Shown here piece by piece: positions 40,581-49,338 of a DNA stretch of 64,000 bases; within the stretch, counting starts at the first letter, position 1, and each line of letters opens with the position of its first letter. The position numbers were made by a program, and so were the translations under genes. Origin of the DNA: Leifsonia poae (lineage in GTDB: Bacteria > Actinomycetota > Actinomycetes > Actinomycetales > Microbacteriaceae); NCBI RefSeq assembly GCF_027921845.1, contig NZ_BSEN01000013.1, positions 1 through 64,000 on the forward strand, in the 5' to 3' direction. The notes under the pieces were generated by a model. The model did not search any database. It saw nothing but the letters and a program-made list of their open reading frames with translations, and was not told the DNA's origin.

Positions 40581-42908
40581 ATGAGTTCTACAAGTTCATA
40601 CAACCCTGCCCGCAAACGGCAGCTCGGCGCTGAGAAGCGAACCGAACCGCTGCCGACCGTGCACCCGAAGCCCTCCGACCGCAAGATCACCTTCAGCCGT
40701 GTCGCCATCGTGCTCACCGTGCTGTTCTGGGTGATCTATGTGGTCACCACGATCATCCGTCAGTTCCTGGTGCTCGGCACGCAGGACTTCCGCTTCACGA
40801 TGGAGGCGATCGGCTACCTCGTGGTCGTCACCTTCCTGACGTTCTCGGCGCTGATGTACCTGGTCGCCCGCCAGGGTGCGCTGGTGCGGTTCAAGAAGCA
40901 CGTGCGTGTTCCCCGCGCCGAGCTCGACCGTCACTTCGCCGCCAACCAGCCGTCGATCACCGTGCTCGTGCCCTCCTACGCGGAGGAGCCCGAGGTCGTG
41001 AAGATGACCCTGCTGTCGGCCGCGCTCCAGGAGTTCCCGTCGATGCGCGTCGTGCTGCTGCTCGACGACAACCCCCACCCGACCGACCCGGCCGTGGCGG
41101 ACCGCCTGAACGCCACCCGCGCCCTCGCCGACGACATCAGCCGGATGCTCGCCGAGCCCCGCTCGCGGTTCACGGATGCCCTGCTGCGGTTCGAGCTGAA
41201 CGACACCGACACCTTCGTCGCACCGCACACCGCGGTGGAGCTGGCCGGCGAGTACGCCTGGGCCGCCGAGTGGCTCTACGCCCAGGCGGACGCCCACGCG
41301 ATCGACGACCACGTCGACCTGTTCTTCGCCGACCAGGTGCTGCGCGGCCTCGCCGACGAGCTCGCCCTCGTCGGGCAGGCTGTCGAGGCCGCCCTCGAGG
41401 ACGGCGCCGCCCTGACCTCCGAGCGCGTCGCGCAGCTCTACCGCCGCCTCGCCTGGACTTTCGACGCCGACCTCGCCGTGTTCGAGCGCAAGCAGTGGGC
41501 ATCCCTCTCGCACGAGGCCAACAAGGCGATGAACCTGAACGCCTACATCGGCCTGATGGGCGGCACCTACCGCGTCGAGGAGACGCCGGATGGTCCCATC
41601 CTGACCCCGGTGAGCTCGCGTCGTCCCGGTGACATCGAGATCCCCGACAGCGACTTCCTGCTGACCCTCGACGCCGACTCGATCCTGCTGCGCGAGTACT
41701 GCCTGCGCCTCACGTACTTCCTGCAGCAGCCGGACAACGCCCGTGTCGCCGTGACCCAGACCCCGTACTCGTCGTTCCGCGGCGCCGGCACCCGCATCGA
41801 GCGCCTCGCCGGCGCGACCACCGACATCCAGCACATCCTGCACCAGGGCATGAGCTACTACGGCGCCACCTTCTGGGTGGGCGCGAACGCCGTCATCCGC
41901 AAGCGCGCCCTCGAAGACATCGTCGAGACCGAGTTCGTCGGCGGCTTCGAGGTGCGCCGGTATATCCAGGACCGCACGGTCATCGAGGACACCGAGTCGA
42001 GCGTCGACCTCGGCACCCACGGCTGGACCCTCGTGAACTACCCGGAGCGCCTGAGCTACTCCGCCACCCCGCCCGACTTCGGCTCGCTGATCGTTCAGCG
42101 CCGCCGCTGGGCGAACGGCGGGCTCCTCATCCTCCCGAAGCTGTGGCGCCAGGTGCGCGAGCGCAAGCGTCGCGGCGACCTGGTGTCGCGCACCGAGCTC
42201 ATGCTGCGGGTGAACTACATGGCGTCGATCGCCTGGGCGAGCTTCGGCCTGATCTTGCTGCTGGCGTACCCGTACGACGGCCGCCTGCTCAGCCCGGTCG
42301 TGCTCCTTGCGGCGCTGCCGTACTTCATCGCGATGGCCAGCGACCTGCGCTACGCCGGCTACAAGGCCACCGACGTGCTGCGCATCTACGGCTTCAACCT
42401 GATCCTGCTCCCGGTGAACCTGGCCGGCGTGCTCAAGTCGATCCAGCAGTCGCTCACCGGCAAGAAGATCCCGTTCGTGCGCACCCCGAAGGTCAAGAAC
42501 CGCACCGCATCCCCGCTGCTCTACGTGATCACGCCGTTCCTGATCGTCGCGTTCTCGGTCTTCACGCTGTGGCGTGACGTCAACGCGCAGAACTGGGGCA
42601 ACGCCGCGTTCGCGCTCTTCAACGCGACCCTCGCTGTGTGGGCGATCATCTCGTACATCGGCATCGGCAACTCGATCGTCGACATCTGGCTCGGCCTCAC
42701 CCGCCCGCTCTACGTCGAGAAGAACCGCACCCGTGCCGCGGACACCCCGGCTCCGGCGGCCGACGTGCTCGACTGGCGCTCGGTGCTCTACCACGGCCAC
42801 GCCGGCGGCGACCTGCCGCGTGTCGAGGCCACCCACCGCATCACCGAGTCGGTCGAGACCGATGTCACCTCCGACACTCTCTCCGACACCGAGAGGCAGG
42901 CCGCCTGA
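40581..42908 (+). CDS. Membrane GT2 polysaccharide synthase
   Basis: A 775-residue processive-type family 2 glycosyltransferase. Two N-terminal helices (about 35-60 and 72-95) precede the cytosolic catalytic domain, which shows VLVPSYAEEPEVV, the DxD-type LTLDADS, the acceptor-side EDTES and the processive QRRRW motif (IVQRRRWANGG). About five C-terminal helices follow. This is the layout of cellulose, chitin or hyaluronan synthases. No PilZ domain is visible, so direct c-di-GMP control is not indicated. The coupled GH18 protein with chitin-type modules suggests a GlcNAc-containing or other beta-linked polymer. The ATG at 40581 has AAGGA upstream; the longer frame would run through the leader hairpin. 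Confidence 0.85.
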   Translation: MSSTSSYNPARKRQLGAEKRTEPLPTVHPKPSDRKITFSRVAIVLTVLFWVIYVVTTIIRQFLVLGTQDFRFTMEAIGYLVVVTFLTFSALMYLVARQGALVRFKKHVRVPRAELDRHFAANQPSITVLVPSYAEEPEVVKMTLLSAALQEFPSMRVVLLLDDNPHPTDPAVADRLNATRALADDISRMLAEPRSRFTDALLRFELNDTDTFVAPHTAVELAGEYAWAAEWLYAQADAHAIDDHVDLFFADQVLRGLADELALVGQAVEAALEDGAALTSERVAQLYRRLAWTFDADLAVFERKQWASLSHEANKAMNLNAYIGLMGGTYRVEETPDGPILTPVSSRRPGDIEIPDSDFLLTLDADSILLREYCLRLTYFLQQPDNARVAVTQTPYSSFRGAGTRIERLAGATTDIQHILHQGMSYYGATFWVGANAVIRKRALEDIVETEFVGGFEVRRYIQDRTVIEDTESSVDLGTHGWTLVNYPERLSYSATPPDFGSLIVQRRRWANGGLLILPKLWRQVRERKRRGDLVSRTELMLRVNYMASIAWASFGLILLLAYPYDGRLLSPVVLLAALPYFIAMASDLRYAGYKATDVLRIYGFNLILLPVNLAGVLKSIQQSLTGKKIPFVRTPKVKNRTASPLLYVITPFLIVAFSVFTLWRDVNAQNWGNAAFALFNATLAVWAIISYIGIGNSIVDIWLGLTRPLYVEKNRTRAADTPAPAADVLDWRSVLYHGHAGGDLPRVEATHRITESVETDVTSDTLSDTERQAA

Positions 42909-44539
42909 TGGCCCGCGTGAAGAAGCAGCAACAGCAGCAGGCTGCCGAGAACCGCGACGCCCAGGCGCCGACCGGAGGCAACTCCGACGGTGGCCGTCGC
43001 CTGTCGCCGCTGCGCGTGATCGGGGCAGCCCTGGTGGCCGCGATCGTCGTCTCGGCCGGAGTGGTCGGGTTCCAGTGGTGGAGCGCCAAGGCGTCCGTCG
43101 AAGCCAAGCCGTGGTTCGCCGCGTACGTCGACGTGACCGCGACCCCGCGGTTCGCGTTCGAGAACCTCGGTGCGACGAAGACCAAGGATGCCGTGCTGTC
43201 GTTCGTCGTCGCCTCGGCCTCCGACGGCTGCACGCCGACCTGGGGCGCCGCGTACACCCTCGACCAGGCCCGCGCATCGCTCGACCTCGACCGCCGCATC
43301 GCCCGTCTGCAGCAGCAGGGCGGCACCGTCGCGGTGTCGTTCGGCGGCCAGCGCAACGACGAGCTCGCGGTGTCGTGCATCGACGAGACGGAGCTGAAGA
43401 AGGCGTACTCCACGGTCGTCGACCGCTACGAGGTCGGCACGATCGACCTCGACCTCGAGGGCGCCGGACTCAGCGACGCTGCAGCGAGCACGCGTCGGGC
43501 ATCCGCCATCGCGGACCTGCAGCAGGAGCGGCGGGCGGCGGGCAAGAGCCTCGCCGTCTGGCTGACCCTCCCGGTCGCTCCGAGCGGGATGACCTCCGAC
43601 GCCACCGACGCGATCGCGGCCATGCTCGCCGCCAAGGTCGACATCGCCGGCGTCAACCTGATGACGATGGACTATGGGACGTCGAAGGATGCGAAGCAGT
43701 CGATGGTCGCCGCCTCCGAGCAGGCCGTCTCGGCCGCCCAGCACCAGCTCGGCGTGCTCTACGACCGCAACAAGACGCACCTCAGCGACCCCAGTCTCTG
43801 GGCCAAGATCGGTGCCACGCCGATGATCGGCCAGAACGACATCGAGAAGGAGGTGTTCACCCTCGCCGACGCCAAGACGTTCAACACGTGGGCGACCTCC
43901 AAGGGCCTCGGACGTATGTCGATGTGGTCGGCGAACCGCGACAAGACCTGCGGATCGAACTATGTCGACACCACGGTCGTCTCCGACGCCTGCAGCGGCG
44001 TGAGCCAGGGCAAGACCACCTTCGCCTCGCTCCTCAGCGCACACTTCGACGGACGCATCTCGCTCGGCGAGTCCGCTGTGACCACCGCGGAGCCCACCTC
44101 GACCGCGGCCGTCGCCGACGATCCCGCCCACTCGCCGTACGCGGTCTGGGCGACCGACGATTCGTACCTCAAGGGAACGAAGGTGGTCTGGCACCACAAC
44201 GTCTACGTGGCCAAGTGGTGGACCAAGGGCGACGTTCCCGACAACCCCGTGCTGAACGCATGGGAGACGCCGTGGACCCTCGTCGGCCCCGTGCTGCCGG
44301 GCGAGACGCCCATCCCTCAGCCCACTCTGAAGGCCGGGACCTTCCCCGACTGGAGCGGCACCACCGCCTACGACAAGGGCACCCGCGTGCTCTTCGAGGG
44401 CGTGCCGTTCGAAGCCAAGTGGTGGACGCAGGCCGATAGCCCGGAAGCCGCGTCCTCCAACCCCGACTCGTCCCCCTGGACCCCGTTGACCCAGGACGAG
44501 ATCGACAAGCTGCTGGGCGGTGATAGCACCACCCAGTAA
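42908..44539 (+). CDS. Membrane-anchored GH18-like protein with two chitin-binding-type modules
   Basis: A 543-residue protein. A Gln-rich cytosolic start is followed by one helix (about 33-57) and an extracellular GH18 chitinase-like domain. The catalytic segment reads VGTIDLDLEG, keeping the Asp-x-Asp-x-Glu core although the first Asp of DxxDxDxE is replaced. NLMTMDYG is another GH18 hallmark. Two C-terminal CBM5/12-like modules follow, each with AKWWT (VYVAKWWTKGD and FEAKWWTQAD). Its ATG overlaps the synthase stop (TGATG), so the two are made together. It may trim, release or anchor the polymer made by the synthase, as hydrolases do in cellulose and PNAG systems. Confidence 0.85.
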   Translation: MARVKKQQQQQAAENRDAQAPTGGNSDGGRRLSPLRVIGAALVAAIVVSAGVVGFQWWSAKASVEAKPWFAAYVDVTATPRFAFENLGATKTKDAVLSFVVASASDGCTPTWGAAYTLDQARASLDLDRRIARLQQQGGTVAVSFGGQRNDELAVSCIDETELKKAYSTVVDRYEVGTIDLDLEGAGLSDAAASTRRASAIADLQQERRAAGKSLAVWLTLPVAPSGMTSDATDAIAAMLAAKVDIAGVNLMTMDYGTSKDAKQSMVAASEQAVSAAQHQLGVLYDRNKTHLSDPSLWAKIGATPMIGQNDIEKEVFTLADAKTFNTWATSKGLGRMSMWSANRDKTCGSNYVDTTVVSDACSGVSQGKTTFASLLSAHFDGRISLGESAVTTAEPTSTAAVADDPAHSPYAVWATDDSYLKGTKVVWHHNVYVAKWWTKGDVPDNPVLNAWETPWTLVGPVLPGETPIPQPTLKAGTFPDWSGTTAYDKGTRVLFEGVPFEAKWWTQADSPEAASSNPDSSPWTPLTQDEIDKLLGGDSTTQ

Positions 44540-44902
44540 GGGTTCGGCGGCGGGATGCCTGCGACGTGCGCCCCCCAGTGCGTCTCGCATCCCGTCGTCG
44601 TTCGACCGGACTCCGCTGCGGGGTGGAGTCCTGGGCGGTCGTCCGCCTCTCGGTGTGCTCTGCGCGTCTCGACGCCCATTGCGCAGCGGCCGGACGGACG
44701 AACGCCCGGTGTCGGCGGGGAAGCTCTCTGCGCTTTCGGGTAGCGCATGTTCCGCCCCCGCCGACACGCTGCCTTGACGCGCCGTCCACCGCCACTTCGG
44801 CGGGCACTGGCTACTGTTGACCCAGCGCCGTTGTTGTCGTGGCGCCGCCATTCGTGCGCCGATGACCAGGCGCGACATCCCAGCGGGAAGGAGTGCCGAG
44901 AC
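44540..44902 (+). other. Intergenic region with three hairpins before the lacI-type gene
   Basis: A 363-base region without a credible gene. Three perfect stems are visible: CGGGATGC at 44551-44558 with 44587-44594; GGACTCC at 44608-44614 with 44625-44631; and GTGTCGGCGGGG at 44709-44720 with 44756-44767. The first probably ends the synthase operon. The lacI-type ribosome-binding site (GGGAAGGAG, 44885-44893) closes the region. Confidence 0.6.
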
Positions 44903-45916
44903 GTGAACCGCGTGACGATCGCCGGTCTCGCTGAACAGCTTCAGCTGTCGAAGGCCTCGGTCTCGTACGCCCTCAACGGGCAGCCGGGGGTGAGTGATGA
45001 GACCCGTCGACGCGTGCTCGAGCTCGCGCGGGAGCTGGGCTGGCACCCGAGTTCGAGCGCCCGCGCACTGTCGCGTTCGCGCACCGACGCGATCGGCATC
45101 GTGCTGCGGCGCGATCCAAGCCTGCTCGGCACCGAACCGTTCTACATGAGCCTGCTGGCCGGCGTGGAGAGCGTTCTCGCCGAGAGCGATCAGGCGCTTC
45201 TGCTGCGGATGGTCGGCACGCATCCCGGGCAGGACCTCGAGACCTACCGCCGGTGGAGCGGCGAGGGCCGGGTCGACGGCGTGCTCCTGTTCGACATCGC
45301 CCTCGACGACCCGCGTCCGGCACTGCTCGACAGCCTCGGCCTCGCGTTCGTGCTGCACGGCGCCCGCCCCCAGATCGCGCCCGGCCGTGTGCTCGTCTAC
45401 AACGTGCGCGGTGACGCGGAGCTGATCGTCGATCACCTCGTCGCGCTCGGCCACAGCCGCCTGCTGCATGTGACGGGCCCGCTCGAGTTCGAACACGAGC
45501 ACGACCGCCGCGACGCGGTCGCCGCCCGGGCCGCCCACCACGGAGCGCGCGCCTCGTTCGTCGGCTCGGACTACAGCTCGGAGGAGGGTGAGCGGATCGT
45601 GACCCAGCAGTTGCGCGCGCATCCGGAGATCACGGCGGTGGCCACGTCGAACGATCTGCTGGCGCTGGGAGCGTCGAACGCACTGGAGCGATTGGGGCGG
45701 GACGACGTGGCGCTGGTCAGCTGGGACGACTCCCTGCTCTGCCGCCTCGGCGCCCGCCCGATCACGGCGCTGGCGCGATTCCCCGAGGAGCAGGGGCGTC
45801 GCAGCACGCAGCTGCTGCTCGACAATCTGCGTGGTCTGCCCCCGGAGCACACGCGCGCCCGGCCGAGCGAATTGGTCGTGCGCACCACGAGCATCCCGGC
45901 GAGCGTACGGTTGTAA
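44903..45916 (+). CDS. LacI family transcriptional regulator
   Basis: A 337-residue LacI-type repressor. The N-terminal HTH and hinge are clear (VTIAGLAEQLQLSKASVSYALN, then ELGWHPSSSARALSRSR), followed by a periplasmic-binding-like sugar domain with DGVLLFDIALDD and VATSNDLLALGASNAL. The start is GTG at 44903, nine bases after GGGAAGGAG. It lies directly upstream of a sugar ABC importer operon whose promoter carries an AACCGGTT palindrome, its likely target. The effector is presumably the oligosaccharide imported. Confidence 0.92.
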   Translation: MNRVTIAGLAEQLQLSKASVSYALNGQPGVSDETRRRVLELARELGWHPSSSARALSRSRTDAIGIVLRRDPSLLGTEPFYMSLLAGVESVLAESDQALLLRMVGTHPGQDLETYRRWSGEGRVDGVLLFDIALDDPRPALLDSLGLAFVLHGARPQIAPGRVLVYNVRGDAELIVDHLVALGHSRLLHVTGPLEFEHEHDRRDAVAARAAHHGARASFVGSDYSSEEGERIVTQQLRAHPEITAVATSNDLLALGASNALERLGRDDVALVSWDDSLLCRLGARPITALARFPEEQGRRSTQLLLDNLRGLPPEHTRARPSELVVRTTSIPASVRL

Positions 45917-45979
45917 GGGGCACGACCGGTCTCGCGTAGACACCCGAGTCTCGTCTGGATATCGTTTTCGCGGGCCCTC

Positions 45980-46007
45980 TTGACAACTGAACCGGTTAAG
46001 TTAGCAT
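45980..46007 (+). promoter_or_regulatory. Promoter and LacI-type operator of the sugar operon
   Basis: TTGACA (45980-45985) and TAGCAT (46002-46007) are separated by 16 bases. The spacer contains the palindrome AACCGGTT (45990-45997), whose CG-centred form is typical of LacI-family operators. A repressor bound there would block polymerase directly. Confidence 0.75.
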
Positions 46008-46055
46008 CGGTCCCGTGGCGTTCCGCGCCACCCACCAAGAGACAAGGGAGTCACT

Positions 46056-47360
46056 ATGAGAAAACGCGTCATTCTCGCGGGCGCGATCGCGGCCGCGATC
46101 GGCCTCGTCGCAGCCGGGTGCAGCGGATCGGGCGGGTCGACCGGCAATGCCAGCGGATCCACGATCACGTACTGGGCCAGCAACCAGGGCACCAGCCTCG
46201 ACAACGACAAGCAGGTCCTCACCCCTGTGCTCGACGACTTCACGAAGAAGACCGGCATCAAGGTCAAGCTCGAGGTCATCGGCTGGAACGACCTGCAGAC
46301 GCGCATCCAGACGGCGGTCACCAGTGGTCAGGGTCCCGACGTGCTGAACATCGGCAACACCTGGGCGGCTTCGCTGCAGGCGACCGGCGCGTTCCTGCCG
46401 TTCGACGACGCGAACATGAAGGCCATCGGCGGCGCGGACAAGTTCGTCAAGACGGCCCTCGACACGGGTGGCGCGCCCGGTAAGACCAAGACGAGCGTTC
46501 CGCTCTACGGTCTCGCCTACGGCCTGTACTACAACAAGGCGATGTTCACCGCCGCCGGCGTCACGCCGCCGACGACCTGGGAAGAGCTCGTCACCGACGC
46601 CAAGAAGCTGACCACCGGCGGCAAGTACGGCTTCGCGCTCGCGGCAGGCAGCTACACCGAGAACGCGCACTTCGCGTTCATCAACGCGGCTCAGGACAAC
46701 GCCGAGCTCTTCGACTCGAAGGGCAACCCGACGTTCACCTCCGACGGCGTCGTCTCCGGCATCAAGCGCTACGTCGACCTGATGCAGAGCGACAAGGTCG
46801 TCAACACGTCGAACGCGCAGTACGACAACGGTGTGCAGGCGGTCAACGACTTCGCCAAGGGCAAGGTCGCGATGATCCTCAACCAGAACAACGCCGACTC
46901 GTCGATCGCTGCCAACGGCATGAAGTCCGACGCCTATGGTGTGGTTCCGTTCCCGGCACCCGAGGGCGGCCAGCCGGTCGCCAGCCACGTCGCCGGCATC
47001 AACCTGTCGATCATGAAGAACACCAAGAACAAGGATGCGGCGCTGCAGTTCGTGAAGTTCATGACCAGCGAGTCCACCCAGACCACGCTGGGCAAGCCGT
47101 ACGCCTCCCTCCCGGTGCTCAACGGGGCGAAGGCCAACTTCACCGACAACGCTGAAGAGGCTGCGACCTTCCAGAAGATCTACAACACGATGTCGAAGCC
47201 GCTGCCGCTGGTTCCGGCCGAGGACCAGTTCGAGAACACCGTCGGCAAGGCGATGAACGACATGTTCGCCAAGGTCGCCACCGGTGGAACGGTCAGCGAG
47301 GCGGACATCAAGGCCGCTCTGAAGACCGCGCAGGACCAGGTCGAGCAGTCGATCGGATAG
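46056..47360 (+). CDS. ABC sugar transporter substrate-binding lipoprotein
   Basis: A 434-residue extracellular solute-binding protein (family 1, MalE-like). The signal peptide ends in the lipobox LVAAGC with Cys22 as the lipidated residue. TYWASNQGTSLDNDKQVL and GWNDLQTRIQTAVTSGQGPDVLNIGN are typical of the family. AAGGGA precedes the ATG. It is the first gene of the operon repressed by the LacI protein. A strong hairpin separates it from the permease genes, which would favour higher binding-protein levels. Confidence 0.95.
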   Translation: MRKRVILAGAIAAAIGLVAAGCSGSGGSTGNASGSTITYWASNQGTSLDNDKQVLTPVLDDFTKKTGIKVKLEVIGWNDLQTRIQTAVTSGQGPDVLNIGNTWAASLQATGAFLPFDDANMKAIGGADKFVKTALDTGGAPGKTKTSVPLYGLAYGLYYNKAMFTAAGVTPPTTWEELVTDAKKLTTGGKYGFALAAGSYTENAHFAFINAAQDNAELFDSKGNPTFTSDGVVSGIKRYVDLMQSDKVVNTSNAQYDNGVQAVNDFAKGKVAMILNQNNADSSIAANGMKSDAYGVVPFPAPEGGQPVASHVAGINLSIMKNTKNKDAALQFVKFMTSESTQTTLGKPYASLPVLNGAKANFTDNAEEAATFQKIYNTMSKPLPLVPAEDQFENTVGKAMNDMFAKVATGGTVSEADIKAALKTAQDQVEQSIG

Positions 47361-47384
47361 CGTAACCGCGCATCCGCCCGCCGT

Positions 47385-47420
47385 GGGCGGCTCACGACTC
47401 AACACCGTCGTGAGCCGCCC
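47385..47420 (+). terminator. Hairpin between binding-protein and permease genes
   Basis: A perfect 14-base stem (GGGCGGCTCACGAC, 47385-47398, with 47407-47420) and an eight-base loop. No T-run follows. Such structures after a binding-protein gene usually stabilise the upstream message or partly terminate. Confidence 0.8.
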
Positions 47421-47457
47421 CGGCAGCACCAGACAATCCCCGAGGTTTAGGATCCAC

Positions 47458-48450
47458 ATGTCGACGACGACATCAGCCGGAGGCTCCCTCAGCGCTCCCA
47501 TCGCCACCGAACGTGCGGTGGCAACGCCCCCGCCCAAACAGCGCAAGCGCAAGAAGGGGTGGTGGATTCCGCTGGTGCTCCTGGCGCCGGCCATCATCTT
47601 CGAGATCTTCATCCACGTGATCCCGATGCTGACGGGCATCTGGATCAGCTTCCTCCAGCTGACGAAGTTCTTCATCGCCAACTGGAGCGAAGCCCCGTTC
47701 GTCGGGTTCAAGAACTACGCCGTCGCCCTCGACTTCAACAGCTCCATCGGCGCAGGCCTCCTGCAGTCGTTCACCGTGACCGTCGGCTTCACGATCCTGG
47801 TCGTCGGCATCTCGTGGGGGCTCGGGATGGCCGCCGGCGTCGCGCTGCAGCGCAAGTTCGCCGGCCGCGGCTTCTTCCGCACGCTGTTCCTCGTGCCCTA
47901 CGCGCTGCCGATGTACGCCGGCATCATCGCGTGGAAGTTCATGCTCCAGAAGGACACGGGAGCGGTCAACCACTTCCTCTTCGACAACCTGAACCTTCCC
48001 GGTGACAAGCCATTCTGGCTGATCGGCGGCAACGCGTTCTGGTCGATCGTCATCGTCGCCATCTGGCGGCTCTGGCCCTTCGCGTTCCTGATGCTGATGG
48101 CCGGACTCCAGAGCATCCCGGAAGAGGTTTACGAGGCCTCGGCGGTCGACGGCGCGAAGCCGTTCCGCACCTGGCGCGCGATCACCCTGCCGATGCTGCG
48201 CCCGGTCAACACGGTGCTGCTGCTGGTGATGTTCTTATGGACGTTCAACGACTTCAACACACCATTCGTGTTGTTCGGCAACGCTCAACCAGCGGCCGGC
48301 GACCTCATCTCGTTCCACATCTACAACGCCTCCTTCCTCACCTGGAACTTCGGCTCCGGCGCCGCCATGAGCGTGCTGCTGCTGATCTTCCTGCTCATCG
48401 TCACCGGCATCTACCTGCTGGTCATCAACCGGAGGTCGCGTCGTGCGTGA
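47458..48450 (+). CDS. Sugar ABC transporter permease (MalF type)
   Basis: A 330-residue permease with about six helices after a basic cytosolic start (KQRKRKKGWW). The EAA loop that contacts the ATPase is YEASAVDGAKPFRTWRAITL. The ATG at 47458 lies after the hairpin; an earlier in-frame start would run through it. No ATPase gene is in the operon, so a shared MsiK-type ATPase elsewhere is presumed. It overlaps the second permease gene by eight bases. Confidence 0.93.
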   Translation: MSTTTSAGGSLSAPIATERAVATPPPKQRKRKKGWWIPLVLLAPAIIFEIFIHVIPMLTGIWISFLQLTKFFIANWSEAPFVGFKNYAVALDFNSSIGAGLLQSFTVTVGFTILVVGISWGLGMAAGVALQRKFAGRGFFRTLFLVPYALPMYAGIIAWKFMLQKDTGAVNHFLFDNLNLPGDKPFWLIGGNAFWSIVIVAIWRLWPFAFLMLMAGLQSIPEEVYEASAVDGAKPFRTWRAITLPMLRPVNTVLLLVMFLWTFNDFNTPFVLFGNAQPAAGDLISFHIYNASFLTWNFGSGAAMSVLLLIFLLIVTGIYLLVINRRSRRA

Positions 48451-49282
48451 AACTGCCTCGTCCAAGACCTTCCGCTGGGTCGTCCTGTTCGTACTGACGA
48501 TCTTCACGGCCGTTCCGGTCTACGTGATGATCACGTCGTCGGTGAAATCGCTTCCGGATGTTCAGGGAGCCTTCACCTGGTGGCCGGAGCACATCACGTT
48601 CCAGCCGTACATCGACATGTGGTCGACCGTTCCGCTCGCGTCGTACTTCGTGAACTCGCTGATCGTCGCCGGATCCGCCACGATCGTGTCGCTGATCATC
48701 GCGATCTTCGCGGCCTACGCGATCTCGCGCTACCGGTTCAAGGGGCGCACCGTCTTCAGCACCACGGTGCTCTCGACGCAGATGTTCCCCGGTGTGCTGT
48801 TCCTGCTGCCGCTGTTCCTGATCTTCGTGAACATCAACCAGGCTGTCGGCATCCAGCTCGTCGGCACGCGGTTCGGGTTGGTGATCACGTATCTGACCTT
48901 CGCGCTGCCGTTCTCGATCTGGATGCTCGCCGGCTACTTCGACGGCATCCCGCGCGATCTCGACGAGGCGGCGATGGTCGACGGGAGTGGCCCGATGGGT
49001 GCGCTCTGGCACGTCGTCCTCCCCGCCGCGAAGCCCGGGCTGATCGCCGTCGCCATCTACTCCTTCATGACCAGTTGGGGTGAGGTGCTGTTCGCCTCGG
49101 TGATGACGACGGATGAGAACAGGACGTTGGCCGTCGGATTGCAGCTCTATTCGACCCAGACGAACGTCTACTGGAACCAGATCATGGCGGCCTCGCTCGT
49201 GGTGAGCATCCCGGTGGTCGTGGCGTTCCTGCTGCTGCAGCGCTCGTTCGTGGCCGGCCTGACGGCGGGCGCCGTGAAGTAG
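48443..49282 (+). CDS. Sugar ABC transporter permease (MalG type)
   Basis: A 279-residue permease with six helices; its EAA loop is LDEAAMVDGSGPMGALWHVVLP. The start is GTG at 48443, seven bases after GGAGG (48431-48435). It forms the heterodimeric channel with the preceding permease. The operon goes on to the glycosidase gene 56 bases later. Confidence 0.93.
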   Translation: MRETASSKTFRWVVLFVLTIFTAVPVYVMITSSVKSLPDVQGAFTWWPEHITFQPYIDMWSTVPLASYFVNSLIVAGSATIVSLIIAIFAAYAISRYRFKGRTVFSTTVLSTQMFPGVLFLLPLFLIFVNINQAVGIQLVGTRFGLVITYLTFALPFSIWMLAGYFDGIPRDLDEAAMVDGSGPMGALWHVVLPAAKPGLIAVAIYSFMTSWGEVLFASVMTTDENRTLAVGLQLYSTQTNVYWNQIMAASLVVSIPVVVAFLLLQRSFVAGLTAGAVK

Positions 49283-49338
49283 CTCCTGCCGCCGGCCGTC
49301 GCCTCCCTGTTTTACCGATCGTTCTCTGGAAAGGCATC

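Noticed and set aside
40596-43277. An 893-codon minus-strand frame opposite the synthase gene
   Set aside because: The composition is repetitive Arg/Gly/Val/Glu typical of a GC shadow; the plus strand encodes a clear GT2.
42788-45943. A 1051-codon minus-strand frame across the GH18 and lacI-type genes
   Set aside because: It is the shadow of two well-recognised plus-strand genes and has no domain or start signal.
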